A stretch of DNA of 64,000 nucleotides from Roseiarcus sp963709655. GTDB taxonomy: Bacteria > Pseudomonadota > Alphaproteobacteria > Rhizobiales > Beijerinckiaceae. Below the pieces are notes generated by a model that saw only the letters and a list, made by a program, of their open reading frames with translations, had not been told where the DNA came from and searched no databases. Each line of letters begins with the position of its first letter. The stretch's first letter is position 1. The DNA lies in NCBI GenBank assembly GCA_963709655.1, contig CAVPXF010000026.1:372001-436000 (forward strand), given 5' to 3'. Positions 16,519-25,510 of the stretch are shown here, piece by piece. The translations under genes were made by a program, and so were the position numbers.

Positions 16519-17742
16519 TCAGGCGTCAACCTGCTTGAAGACGAGGGTCGCATTGGCGCCGCCGAAGCCGAATGAATTCGACAATACGGCGCGTAAGCTC
16601 ACGTTGTCCCGCCGCTTGCGGACGATCGGCATGTCGGCGAAGGCCGGATCGATCTCGTCGATGTGGGCGCTTTCGCAGATGAAGCCGTTGCGCATCATCA
16701 ACAGCGAATAGATCGCCTCGTGCACGCCCGTCGCGCCCTGCGAATGGCCGGTCAGCGACTTCGTCGCCGAGATTGGCGGGCACGTCTCGCCGGAGCCGAA
16801 CACTTCCCGCAGCGCCTCGATCTCCTTGATGTCGCCGACCGTCGTCGAGGTCGCGTGCGGGTTGATGTAGTCGATCGGGACCTTCACCGTCGAAAGCGCC
16901 TGTCGCATGCAGCGCACCGCGCCTTCGCCCGACGGGGCGACCATGTCGTTCCCGTCCGCGGTCGCGCCGTAGCCGACGATCTCGGCGTAGATCTTGGCGC
17001 CGCGCGACCTCGCCCGCTCGTAGTCCTCGAGCACCAGCACGCCTGCGCCGGCCGAAATGACGAATCCGTCGCGGTTCCGGTCGTAGGCGCGCGAGGCGCG
17101 GGCCGGCGTTTCGTTATAGGCCGACGACATCGCGCCCATCGCGTCGAAGAGGACCGACAGCGTCCAGTCGAGCTCCTCGCAGCCCCCGGCGAACATCACG
17201 TCCTGCTTGCCCATCAGGATCTGCTCGTAGGCCGCGCCAATGCAGTGATTTGAGGTCGCGCAGGCCGAGGAGATCGAGTAGCTGACGCCTTTGATCTTGA
17301 ACCAGGTCGAAAGCGTCGCCGAAGCGGTCGAGCACATGGCCTTGGGCACTGCAAACGGCCCGACCCGCTTCGGGCCCTTGGAGCGGGTGACGTCGGCGGC
17401 TTCGACGATCGCGCGGGTCGAGGGGCCGCCCGATCCCATGATGATGCCGGTGCGGTCGTTGGAGACCTCCCCGGGCTCAAGCCCGCCGTCGACGATCGCC
17501 TGGTCCATGGCGACGTGGTTCCAGGCGGTGCCGCCGCCATGGAACCGCATCGCCCTGCGGTCGACCACCTCTTCGGCGACGAGGGTCGGCGCGCCATGGA
17601 CCTGGGAGCGGAAGCCGAGTTCGGCCAGCTTCTCCGCCCGCGTCACGCCGGAGCGCGCGTCGTGAAGGCTGGCGGCGACCTCCTGGGCGGTGTTCCCGAT
17701 CGACGAGACAATGCCCATGCCGGTGACGACGACGCGTTTCAT
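16519..17742 (-). CDS. fabB: beta-ketoacyl-ACP synthase I
   Basis: FabB condenses malonyl-ACP with acyl-ACP and is needed for unsaturated fatty acids. The 407-residue protein has the nucleophile Cys161 (SSACATSN), the first histidine in NPHATSTTVGD, the second in KSLTGHSQGATG, and the glycine-rich NSFGFGGANA end. The ATG at 17742 has GGAGAAATC just upstream. A longer open frame from 18342 is only a shadow of fabA joined to fabB. It lies 41 bases after fabA. Confidence 0.95.
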   Translation of the reverse strand: MKRVVVTGMGIVSSIGNTAQEVAASLHDARSGVTRAEKLAELGFRSQVHGAPTLVAEEVVDRRAMRFHGGGTAWNHVAMDQAIVDGGLEPGEVSNDRTGIIMGSGGPSTRAIVEAADVTRSKGPKRVGPFAVPKAMCSTASATLSTWFKIKGVSYSISSACATSNHCIGAAYEQILMGKQDVMFAGGCEELDWTLSVLFDAMGAMSSAYNETPARASRAYDRNRDGFVISAGAGVLVLEDYERARSRGAKIYAEIVGYGATADGNDMVAPSGEGAVRCMRQALSTVKVPIDYINPHATSTTVGDIKEIEALREVFGSGETCPPISATKSLTGHSQGATGVHEAIYSLLMMRNGFICESAHIDEIDPAFADMPIVRKRRDNVSLRAVLSNSFGFGGANATLVFKQVDA

Positions 17743-17783
17743 CCCGATTTCTCCATGATCGCGCGTCTCGGCGGACTCGACTT

Positions 17784-18308
17784 TCAGGCGGAGGCGGGGG
17801 TCGCCGGGCTGAACAGACCGACCCGCATGTCCCTGACGTCGTAGATGCGCTTGCCGTCGGCCTCCAGCCAGCCGTCGGCAATGCCGAGAACGAGTTTGCC
17901 CTTGAAGACGCGCTTCATGTCGACGCCATAGACGAGTTTCCTGACTGTCGGAAGCACCTGATCGGCGAACTTCACCTCGCCGACGCCAAGGGCGCGGCCC
18001 CGGCCCGGCAGGCCGAGCCAGCCGAGAAAGAAGCCGGTGAGCTGCCAAAGCGCGTCGAGACCAAGGCACCCGGGCATGACCGGGTCGCCCTTGAAATGGC
18101 AATCGAAAAACCACAGGGTCGGCTTGATGTCGAACTCGGCCCGCACTTCGCCCCTGCCATTGGCGCCGCCGGTCTCCGAAATCCCGGCTATGCGATCGAA
18201 CATCAACATCGGCGGGAGCGGCAACTGCGCGTTGCCGGCGCCGAACAATTCGCCTCTGCCGCAGGCCAGGAGGTCCTCGTAGCTGAAACTGCTGCGCCGT
18301 TCTGCCAT
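17784..18308 (-). CDS. fabA: 3-hydroxydecanoyl-ACP dehydratase/isomerase
   Basis: FabA dehydrates 3-hydroxydecanoyl-ACP and isomerises trans-2 to cis-3-decenoyl-ACP, starting unsaturated fatty acid synthesis. The 174-residue protein has the hot-dog fold signature WFFDCHFKGDPVMPGCLGLD with the catalytic His (FDCHF) and Asp (LGLDALWQ). Pairing with fabB is the hallmark of the FabA/FabB pathway. The ATG at 18308 gives the standard length. Confidence 0.95.
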   Translation of the reverse strand: MAERRSSFSYEDLLACGRGELFGAGNAQLPLPPMLMFDRIAGISETGGANGRGEVRAEFDIKPTLWFFDCHFKGDPVMPGCLGLDALWQLTGFFLGWLGLPGRGRALGVGEVKFADQVLPTVRKLVYGVDMKRVFKGKLVLGIADGWLEADGKRIYDVRDMRVGLFSPATPASA

Positions 18309-18497
18309 TTCGCGCCGTCTGCCGTTCGGGCCACGGCGGCAAGACGCTCGGACCCTCGAAGGCGGCTTCGTAACATAAGCGCTCTTTGATCGAAAGCGCG
18401 GCGGGACCAGGCTGCGCTTTTGACGCACCTGATGCGCCGCGATCACATGTCGGGACCGCCGTCGGCGAGCGTCGCCAAGCCCGGCTGCTTGCTCGGG

Positions 18498-19436
18498 TCA
18501 GTCAGGCGCGGCGTAGGGCGAGGCGATCAGCCCGTGCTCGGTGACGACGACCCAGTTCGGGCCCTGGCGCTCGACCCGCTCGATCCGGCCCGCCCCCGGC
18601 AAAAAGTCGCCTGGCCGAACCGCCCGCTCGCCGTATTGGCCGCCGATCATGGCGATGTCGTCGCGCACGCCGAGCACGACATAACCGCGCAGGATCGGCT
18701 TCGGCCGGTCGATCGAGCCGGTCGGGTCCAGGGACACGTTGTCTCCGAACTTCGGCGGCTGGGGCGTGGTCGGCTGCGGCCCCGCCAGAACGGGCGCCGA
18801 CGCCGGGGGTTTCTTCTCGAGCTTCTCGATCCGCGCCGAGAGCTCCGCCGTGTGCGCCGTCGTGCCGCGGTCGACCCGTTCGCCAAGCTTCTCGATTCTG
18901 GCGTCCTGCTCGCGGTCGAGCTTCTCCACCCGCTGCGAGAGCTGCGAGATGGCGGCGCCGAGCTCGTGCGAGGTGTCGGCGGCGCTCTTCAGGTCGTTAA
19001 CCGACCGGCGCAACTCGGCAAGCTCGTCGCGGCCCTTGGCGCTTTCGATCGCCTGCAGCCGGGCGCCGAGCGAGGCGACGGTCTGAGCGAGCCTGGTATT
19101 CTCCTGTGTTCGTTCGGCGAGCAGGCTGGCCTGGCGGTGATGGTCGACGACCACGAACGCGGCGGCGCACGCCGCGACGAGCGCAGCCGCGAGGACGCCG
19201 ATTCCGGCGGCCCGACGGCGAAAGGCGCGGGCGGACGACGCGGCGATCCGCTCGTCGTACGCCTCCTCCCAGGGCGCGGGCGACAGAACGAGCGGCAGCG
19301 CCGGGGCGGGCGCGTCGTCGTCAGAACCTGCGACAGCGCGCGCGTCAACGCCGGGCGGCCGCCGGGCGATCCCTCTTCCGCCGGGCTCGGCCGCGTCCGG
19401 GTTTCGGTCGAAGTCCCGTTCGTCGCGTTCGCTCAT
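18498..19436 (-). CDS. single-pass membrane protein with periplasmic coiled coil, unknown function
   Basis: The 312-residue product has an acidic cytoplasmic N-terminus, one membrane segment (AAGIGVLAAALVAACAAAFV), then a long coiled coil (about residues 105-210, for example LAQTVASLGARLQAIE) and a compact C-terminal domain (LRGYVVLGVRDDIAMIGGQY, VRPGDFLPGAGRIERVERQG). Such proteins occur widely in Hyphomicrobiales without a known role. I start at ATG 19436; the frame is open to a TTG at 19520. TTAA-N7-TTGAC at about 19502-19517 resembles a CtrA site. It is read toward fabA and divergent from the cytochrome gene. Confidence 0.65.
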   Translation of the reverse strand: MSERDERDFDRNPDAAEPGGRGIARRPPGVDARAVAGSDDDAPAPALPLVLSPAPWEEAYDERIAASSARAFRRRAAGIGVLAAALVAACAAAFVVVDHHRQASLLAERTQENTRLAQTVASLGARLQAIESAKGRDELAELRRSVNDLKSAADTSHELGAAISQLSQRVEKLDREQDARIEKLGERVDRGTTAHTAELSARIEKLEKKPPASAPVLAGPQPTTPQPPKFGDNVSLDPTGSIDRPKPILRGYVVLGVRDDIAMIGGQYGERAVRPGDFLPGAGRIERVERQGPNWVVVTEHGLIASPYAAPD

Positions 19437-19627
19437 TGAAGCTCGCTCATCGGGGGTCGCCCGGGCTTCACGAATGTGTGTTTCATTGTCCGCCGGCTCG
19501 CTTAACGAATCGTTGACCAAAGGTCAGACCGGGGCAAGATGGCGAACCTTGGCGCGACGAAATTCGAACCTCGCCAGCCGAAGCGCTTCGCGCGGTCGAC
19601 GAGATCTGTTCAACAGGTGAGGAGGCG

Positions 19628-20083
19628 ATGAGCATGACAAGGGTCAAATCGGCCGCCAGCGCGGCCGCGGTATTGGCGTTGAGCGCGAGTTTCGCGCTTG
19701 CGATGTCGGGCGCCGACGCGATCAAGCAGCGCCAGGCGCTGATGAAGGCGAACGGTGAGGCGACCAAGCCGGTCGTGGCGATGTTGAAGGGCGAAGCTCC
19801 GTTCGACCTCGCGGCGGTTCAGAAGGCCTTGAGAACCTACGCCAACGCCGCGGAAAAGATGCCCGCACTGTTCCCGCCAGACAGCAAGACGGGCGACACC
19901 AAAGCTTTGCCGGCGATCTGGGAAGACTCGGCGGACTTCGACGCCCGATTCAAGAAGCTCGGGGACGACGCGGCGGCCGCGCTCGCTGCAGTCAATGACC
20001 CGGCCAGCTTCAGGGCGACCATGCCGAACTTCTACAAGAACTGCGGCGGGTGCCACGAGAAGTATCGCGCCAAGCAGAATTGA
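19628..20083 (+). CDS. c-type cytochrome of the cytochrome c'/c556 family
   Basis: The 151-residue product has a signal peptide (SAAAVLALSASFALAM) and four-helix-bundle composition, and ends with the haem site CGGCHEKYR, the C-terminal CxxCH+R/K arrangement of cytochrome c'. These periplasmic cytochromes bind NO or act as electron carriers. The conserved opening SGADAIKQRQALMKANG supports the family. It is followed after 15 bases by a dihaem cytochrome on the same strand, so the two are probably co-transcribed. Confidence 0.88.
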   Translation: MSMTRVKSAASAAAVLALSASFALAMSGADAIKQRQALMKANGEATKPVVAMLKGEAPFDLAAVQKALRTYANAAEKMPALFPPDSKTGDTKALPAIWEDSADFDARFKKLGDDAAAALAAVNDPASFRATMPNFYKNCGGCHEKYRAKQN

Positions 20084-20098
20084 ACCTCGGCGACCTCA

Positions 20099-21013
20099 AT
20101 GACGACCGAGCGAACCGCGCTCGCGGTCGGCATCGCGATCGTCGTCGCATCCCTGGCTGCGGCGGCCTGGGTGCTCACCGCACCGCGTCCGATCGACGTC
20201 GAAACCAGGCGCGCGGTCTCGGCGCCGGGGGACCCGGCGGCGGGGCGGAACGTGTTCTTCCTTGCTGGCTGCGACTCGTGTCACATGTCGCCGGGCCAGA
20301 CCGATCCGATGCGGCTCGGCGGCGGCCTGGAGCTGAAGACGCCGTTCGGCTCTGTCTTCCCTCCCAACATTTCGACCGACCGGACCGACGGCATCGGCGC
20401 CTGGTCGGCGGTCGATTTCGCCAACGCCCTGATGGCTGGCGTCGCGCCGGACGGCCGGCACCTCTATCCGGCCTTCCCCTACCCGTCTTATGCGCGAATG
20501 TCCGTCAAAGACGTGCGCGACCTGTTCGCCTTTCTGCGCACGACCCCGCCCGTCTCCGGGCGCGCGCCCCCCGATGCGCTGGCGTTTCCGTTCTCGATTC
20601 GCAGGGCGGTCGGCTTCTGGAAGCTTCTGTACATGCCCGCGGTCTCGCGCCCGCTCGCGCAGGATCCAACCGATCGCGAAGCGCTCGGTCGCTATCTCGT
20701 CGAGGGGCCGGGCCATTGCGGCGAGTGCCATTCTCCCCGCAGCGCGCTCGGCGGCGTCGTCGCGTCGCGCCGCCTTACCGGGGCGCCGCTGCCTGAGGGA
20801 AAGGGCAAGGCCCCGAACATCACCGCGACAGGTCTTGCGGACTGGACGGAAAGCGATATCGCCTTCGCGCTCTCGACCGGTCTCACGCCGTCCGGCGATT
20901 CGCTCGGCGGCCCGATGGCGGCGGTGGTTCGCAATCTCGGCCAAGTGCCTAAAACGGACCTCGCTGCGATCGCCCATTACCTCAAGACGTTCAGCCCCGG
21001 CGGCGGAGCCTGA
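20099..21013 (+). CDS. dihaem cytochrome c, membrane-anchored
   Basis: The 304-residue product has an N-terminal anchor or signal (ALAVGIAIVVASLAAAAWVL) and two cytochrome c domains: the first with CDSCHMSPG near residue 59, the second with CGECHSPR near residue 207. Each is followed by a methionine-containing ligand loop. It resembles the cytochrome subunits of periplasmic alcohol or sugar dehydrogenases, but no dehydrogenase partner is nearby. With the preceding c556-type protein it forms a small electron-transfer pair of unknown donor. Confidence 0.85.
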   Translation: MTTERTALAVGIAIVVASLAAAAWVLTAPRPIDVETRRAVSAPGDPAAGRNVFFLAGCDSCHMSPGQTDPMRLGGGLELKTPFGSVFPPNISTDRTDGIGAWSAVDFANALMAGVAPDGRHLYPAFPYPSYARMSVKDVRDLFAFLRTTPPVSGRAPPDALAFPFSIRRAVGFWKLLYMPAVSRPLAQDPTDREALGRYLVEGPGHCGECHSPRSALGGVVASRRLTGAPLPEGKGKAPNITATGLADWTESDIAFALSTGLTPSGDSLGGPMAAVVRNLGQVPKTDLAAIAHYLKTFSPGGGA

Positions 21014-21022
21014 CGGCCGTCC

Positions 21023-21445
21023 TCACACCGCGGCCGCCGCGGCGTCCTTGCGGATGCGGTCGATCATCGCGCGCACGCCGTTCGAGCGCTGCGGGGTGAG
21101 GTGCTGCTCGAGGCCGAGCGAGCGGAACGTGGCCAAGGCGTCCGTGTCGAGAATGCGCCTGGCCGTCTGATCCGAGAAAAGCGCAAGCGTGATGGCGATC
21201 AGGCCGCGCACGAGATGCGAGTCGCTGTCGCCGCGATAATGGAGCACCGTCTCGCCCGACGCGTTTTTGCTCAGGTGCTTGTCGAGCCAGACCTGACTGA
21301 CGCAGCCGCGCACCTTGGTCTCGTCGTTGTGGGCCTGCTCGGGCAAGGGTTCGAGGTCGTGGCCAAGCTCAATCACATAGCGATAGCGGTCTTCCCATTC
21401 GTCGAGGGATGCGAAATCCTCCTGAATCGTATCGAAATCGGTCAC
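21023..21445 (-). CDS. sufE: SufE family Fe-S cluster sulfur acceptor
   Basis: SufE takes persulfide sulfur from the SufS cysteine desulfurase for Fe-S cluster assembly. The 140-residue protein has the acceptor Cys in VRGCVSQVWL (near residue 48), and the typical LIELG/DLEPLPEQAHND and LSPQR-like (LTPQRSNGVRAMI) blocks. It lies alone, away from other suf genes, as often in Hyphomicrobiales. It is convergent with the dihaem cytochrome. Confidence 0.92.
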   Translation of the reverse strand: MTDFDTIQEDFASLDEWEDRYRYVIELGHDLEPLPEQAHNDETKVRGCVSQVWLDKHLSKNASGETVLHYRGDSDSHLVRGLIAITLALFSDQTARRILDTDALATFRSLGLEQHLTPQRSNGVRAMIDRIRKDAAAAAV

Positions 21446-21451
21446 CGGTCC

Positions 21452-21859
21452 TCACAAAACTTGAAGGGAGGCCAGTATAGCGAAGCGCAGCCACCCATGG
21501 CCAGCGGCGTCCGCGGGCGCGACGATTGCGGCGGTCGGCGCGGCGGGACGGCCGAGCCCATTGGCGCCGGATCCAGAACCCTCGGCGCCGGGACCACGTC
21601 CTTCGCCGCCTCCGCCTCGGTCGCGCGCGGCGATCACGGCGTCGATCGCCGGCCACGCCGTGACCGACGCCTGTGGCTCAAGCTTCCACCAGTCGGGCTT
21701 CAATCCGGCGTCGTAAAGCTCCGCCCGCTCGCGCGAAACCGCGTCGTCACGGAGCGGACCGGACTTGGAGGCGATGATCTCGATCAGGATCTCGCGCCCG
21801 ATCTTGCGAGCCGCGTCGAAGGCCGAGACGAGTTTGGCGTGCTGGACGGCCTTGCTCAA
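21452..21859 (-). CDS. DUF2090 domain protein (IolC C-terminal-like), degenerate tail
   Basis: The first 80 residues match DUF2090, the aldolase-like domain fused to the C-terminus of the IolC sugar-acid kinase: SAFDAARKIGREILIEIIAS, RERAELYDAGLKPDWWKLEP and WPAIDAVIAARD. After AARD the expected strand is replaced by a Gly/Pro/Ala-rich run with no domain character, so the domain is cut or frameshifted. The kinase half is absent. The start codon overlaps the transaldolase stop (ATGA), indicating coupled translation. It may be a remnant or a stand-alone fragment. Confidence 0.6.
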   Translation of the reverse strand: MSKAVQHAKLVSAFDAARKIGREILIEIIASKSGPLRDDAVSRERAELYDAGLKPDWWKLEPQASVTAWPAIDAVIAARDRGGGGEGRGPGAEGSGSGANGLGRPAAPTAAIVAPADAAGHGWLRFAILASLQVL

Positions 21860-22938
21860 GGCGGCGGCAGCATCGAGTTGCGCACCAGCGCCGTGAGGTC
21901 CCGGTACGCCTCGATGAACGACCGTAGCGTCCTCACGGTCGCGCCATACCCGTCGAATTCTTGAACGGACATGCCGTTTTCGTCATAAGCGCGGCGAAAA
22001 TCTGCGAGCTTCCGATAGAGGTCGTCGATAATGGCGGGGTCGACGGGGTCGGCGATGCGCGGCTTGACTTCCACGTCAGATTTGTTGAACTGCACCTGCC
22101 ATTCATACGGGATGGTCAGAATGACGTCGCCGCCGATCAGTTGCGACCAGTGCAGATGGTGACGGTATGCGGCGGCGAGCAACCGCGCCCTGTATCCACG
22201 CGCCTTGAAGACGCCGTAGGCCTTTTTGAATGTGGCGACGCCAGCCCAATCGAGGTGGCCAGGCATGGTGATGACGCCCTCGCGGGCGGCGATCACTTTC
22301 AGCCAGTCGTCCAGTCGCCCGAGCATGATCGTGCAGACCGGGGTCATGCCGGACACGTCATGACCGTCCTTGACGCGGCGGTCGAGTCCGCGCTCCACCG
22401 CTTCCGCGACGGCGATCGCCTGTGGCAGCGTGAAGCTGACCGTCGCGTTGATGTTGACCCCGAGGCGGGTCGCCTCTTCGATTGCGGCAATGCCGGCGGC
22501 GGTCGCCGGAATCTTGACCTGGACGTTCGGCGCGAGCCCACTGAAATGAACCGCTTGTTCCACGAGGCTCGAGGCGTCGCGGTAATTGACCGGGTTCGTC
22601 TGCATGGAGAGCCGGCCTTTGAGATGTCGCTCCCGCTCGAATACCGGCATCAGCATCTCGGCGCCGCGCAGTGCCATCTCCTCGATGAGCTTCCAGGCGA
22701 TCGCGTCTTCGCTGGCCGACGGGCTTTCGTCGATCAGTTCGCGGAGTTTGCCCTTCCAGGCGTCAAACTCCTTCTTGAGAACAGCCAGAACGATGGACGG
22801 ATTGGTGGTCGCGCCGACCGCCCCGTTGCCGATCGCGTATTCGAGCTCCCGAGGCGAGCAGGAGTCATTCCAGACGTCGGTCGCCGCCCCGTGCACGGTT
22901 CGATACAGCGGCGACGCGTTTGGCGGCGAAATGGTCAT
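21856..22938 (-). CDS. transaldolase family protein
   Basis: The 360-residue protein is a TIM-barrel transaldolase. The Schiff-base lysine is in NVQVKIPATAAG (near residue 149), with GATTNPSIV at the N-terminus and INATVSFTLPQAI in the core. It is longer than the fructose-6-phosphate aldolase-like subfamily and lacks pentose-phosphate neighbours. Overlap with the DUF2090 gene and divergence from iolE suggest action on a deoxy-keto sugar acid or sulfo-sugar, but this is inference from context. Confidence 0.82.
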   Translation of the reverse strand: MTISPPNASPLYRTVHGAATDVWNDSCSPRELEYAIGNGAVGATTNPSIVLAVLKKEFDAWKGKLRELIDESPSASEDAIAWKLIEEMALRGAEMLMPVFERERHLKGRLSMQTNPVNYRDASSLVEQAVHFSGLAPNVQVKIPATAAGIAAIEEATRLGVNINATVSFTLPQAIAVAEAVERGLDRRVKDGHDVSGMTPVCTIMLGRLDDWLKVIAAREGVITMPGHLDWAGVATFKKAYGVFKARGYRARLLAAAYRHHLHWSQLIGGDVILTIPYEWQVQFNKSDVEVKPRIADPVDPAIIDDLYRKLADFRRAYDENGMSVQEFDGYGATVRTLRSFIEAYRDLTALVRNSMLPPP

Positions 22939-23235
22939 GTCAGTTCCTCTCCTGGCTCCCGGACGCGCTCTCTACCTGCACCGGCCTATCGGCCTGATAA
23001 TTCTATGCGCTAGCATAAATGGATCATTTCGTCCATATCAAACTTTTAAAGCGCCGTTTGAGCGCCGTCGCGTCCCGTTGTGCGCGCGGACACGAAACAG
23101 AACTTGAGTTCCGAATGAACCGCGGGGTAGAATGTTCCGGTTGAAAATAGACAGCTGGGGACGCGCAGCGGCGCGGCTCGCGCCCGACGGGCCGTCAAGC
23201 GAGGGACCGCTAGCGGCTGAACAGGGAGTCAGCGA

Positions 23236-24117
23236 ATGATCCGTATCGGCGCCAACCCGATTTGCTGGTCCAACGACGACATGGTGGAGATCGGCGGCGA
23301 CATTTCCCTCGAGCAGTGCCTGAGCGACGCCCGCGACATCGGGCTCGAGGGCATGGAGAAGGGCAACAAGTTTCCCAATACCGCGCCGGAGCTCAAGGCC
23401 AAGCTGGCCGAGTACGGCCTGGCGTTCATTTCCGGCTGGTATTCGACCTTCCTCACCGAGCGCGACGCCGACGCCGAGTTCGCAGCCGGCAGAGCCGAGC
23501 TCGAACTGCGCAAAAACGCGGGCGCTGAGGTGCTGGTCGCCTGCGAGTGCACGCGCACGGTTCATGGGACGAAGTCCGCGCCGCTCTCGACCCGGCCCAT
23601 CATGACCGAGGCGGAATGGGGCATTTTCCTGCCCCGGATGACCAAGTTCGCCGAACTCGTCAAGGATTTCGGGCTTCAGGTCGTCTACCACCACCACATG
23701 GGCACGGTCGTCCAGACGCCCGAGGACGTCGATCGCTTCATGGCCGGGAGCGGTCCGGCGGTGAAACTCCTGCTCGACACCGGCCACATCACCTGGGCCG
23801 GCGGCGACGCGGTTCGGCTGGCGAAAACCTACGCCGGTCGGATCGGCCACGTCCATGCCAAGGACGTTCGCAAGGAGGTCGCCGCCAAGGCCCTCGCCGA
23901 GGACTGGTCGTTTCTCGATTCCGTGCTCGAGGGCGTTTACACCGTGCCGGGCGACGGCTTTATCGACTTTGCCGGCGTTTTCAAGGCGCTCCCCGACTAT
24001 TCGGGATGGGTCGTGATCGAGGCCGAGCAGGACCCCAAGAAGGCCGACCCCAAGACCTACGTCACGCTCGGCTTTAAGAACCTCAAGCGCTTTCTCAAGG
24101 AGGGAGGATTGGCTTGA
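23236..24117 (+). CDS. iolE: 2-keto-myo-inositol dehydratase IolE
   Basis: IolE removes water from 2-keto-myo-inositol (inosose) to give 3D-trihydroxycyclohexane-1,2-dione in inositol breakdown. The 293-residue protein is a xylose-isomerase-like TIM barrel, with the opening RIGANPICWSNDDM, metal-ligand regions VVYHHHMGT and LLLDTGHITWAGGD, HVHAKDVR, and the VVIEAEQDPKKADP end. Its partners iolG, iolD, iolB and iolC are absent from the window; only the DUF2090 fragment, divergently placed across a 297-bp gap, recalls the pathway. Confidence 0.88.
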   Translation: MIRIGANPICWSNDDMVEIGGDISLEQCLSDARDIGLEGMEKGNKFPNTAPELKAKLAEYGLAFISGWYSTFLTERDADAEFAAGRAELELRKNAGAEVLVACECTRTVHGTKSAPLSTRPIMTEAEWGIFLPRMTKFAELVKDFGLQVVYHHHMGTVVQTPEDVDRFMAGSGPAVKLLLDTGHITWAGGDAVRLAKTYAGRIGHVHAKDVRKEVAAKALAEDWSFLDSVLEGVYTVPGDGFIDFAGVFKALPDYSGWVVIEAEQDPKKADPKTYVTLGFKNLKRFLKEGGLA

Positions 24118-24403
24118 CGGCGCGATCCCCTGGAAAGCCTTAGCGCGGCGAGCCCAGCGGGCCGAGACAAGCGAACAGACATTTCGCCGCCGCGGCGCTG
24201 GCCTGGCGGACGGATCGGCGCCTGCGGGACGCGCGCCCGGGAGCTCCAAGGAAAGCAGCTCCAAAGCAGCTCCAAGGAAAAAAGCTCTTTGCCCGACGGC
24301 TACGACGGGGTGGCGTCGTTTAAGCCCTTCGCCCGGGAGGTCCATAGCCGTCGTGGTCCGCGCTTGACGTGGGCGCGACCGTCCCCGAGAAGACCCCCCG
24401 ATC

Positions 24404-25420
24404 ATGCAGGAGATCGGCACGATGACGGACCGGCAACAGACGATGCGCGCGGTCGCGGCGACCCGCCCCGGGGGGCCGGAGGTTCTTCTGGTCGAGACGC
24501 GTCCGCGGCCCCTCCCCGGGGCCGGCGAAGTCCTGATCAAGGTCGAGGCCGCCGGCGTCAATCGGCCGGACGTCCTCCAGCGCATGGGGTTCTACGCGCC
24601 GCCGCCGGGCGCGAGCGACATCCTGGGCCTCGAGGTCGCCGGCCCGATCGTAGCGCGCGGCCCCGGCGCCGCCCGATATCCCGAAGGCGCGCGGGTCACG
24701 GCGCTCGTTCCCGGCGGCGGCTACGCCGACTACTGCGTCGCGCACGAATCGAACGCCCTGCCTTGGCCTCTTGGGCTGACGGCGGTCGAGGCGGCCGCGA
24801 TCCCGGAAACCTACTTTACCGTCTGGACGAATGTCTTCGACCGCGGCGCGCTCAAGGCCGGCGAGACCCTGCTCGTTCACGGCGGGACGTCGGGGATCGG
24901 CACGACGGCGATCCAGCTCGCCAAGGCGTTCGGCGCCAAGGTGATCGCGACGGCGGGCGCCGACGAAAAGGTCGCCGAATGCATTCGGCTCGGCGCCGAT
25001 GTCGGCGTGAATTACCGCACCGACGATTTCGTCGCCCAAACCTCTGCGGCTACGGGCGGGAAAGGCGCCGACGTCATCCTCGACATGGTCGGCGGCGACT
25101 ATGTCGCGCGCAACTACGCCGCCGCCGCGGTGGACGGCCGGATCGTCCAGATTGCGTTCCTGCGCGGGCCGACAGCCGAGGTCGATCTTCGGCCGCTCAT
25201 GCACAAGCGGCTCATCCACACCGGTTCGACCCTCCGTCCACGCCCGCCGGCCGAGAAGGCGGTCATTGCCGAGGCCCTGCGGACCCGGGTCTGGCCGCTC
25301 ATCGAGGCCGGTCGATGCAAACCCGTGATCGATTCGGTCTTCCCGCTCACGGACGTGGCCAAGGCCCATGCGCGGATCGACAGCGGCGCGCATGTCGGGA
25401 AGATTGTTTTGACGCTGTGA
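24404..25420 (+). CDS. zinc-free quinone oxidoreductase (PIG3/Qor-type, NADPH)
   Basis: This 338-residue medium-chain dehydrogenase lacks zinc ligands and has the NADPH-binding loop HGGTSGIGTTAIQLAKAFGA. GEVLIKVEAAGVNRPDVLQR and FYAPPPGASDILGLEVAG match the PIG3-type quinone oxidoreductases, as does the end HVGKIVLTL. It reduces quinones or other electrophiles with NADPH. ATG 24404 has AGGAGA-like bases nearby; ATG 24422 is an alternative. It is followed by rsfS. Confidence 0.88.
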   Translation: MQEIGTMTDRQQTMRAVAATRPGGPEVLLVETRPRPLPGAGEVLIKVEAAGVNRPDVLQRMGFYAPPPGASDILGLEVAGPIVARGPGAARYPEGARVTALVPGGGYADYCVAHESNALPWPLGLTAVEAAAIPETYFTVWTNVFDRGALKAGETLLVHGGTSGIGTTAIQLAKAFGAKVIATAGADEKVAECIRLGADVGVNYRTDDFVAQTSAATGGKGADVILDMVGGDYVARNYAAAAVDGRIVQIAFLRGPTAEVDLRPLMHKRLIHTGSTLRPRPPAEKAVIAEALRTRVWPLIEAGRCKPVIDSVFPLTDVAKAHARIDSGAHVGKIVLTL

Positions 25421-25510
25421 GGCTGTTCGAGCCTTGAAAGCCACGGGGCTTCGACTAATCTAGGGCGTGGAGCGCGGTCCAGCCGAGGCTGCGCCGAAGG
25501 GAATGCAACG

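Noticed and set aside
16519..18342. A 607-residue fabA/fabB fusion
   Set aside because: The N-terminal 200 residues are fabA read in the wrong frame; fabB has its own start with a good ribosome binding site.
24240..24285. Short direct repeats of GCAGCTCCAA before the quinone oxidoreductase
   Set aside because: Only three imperfect units; too weak to call functional.
23038..24585. 515-residue minus-strand frame across iolE
   Set aside because: Antisense of iolE; low-complexity composition.
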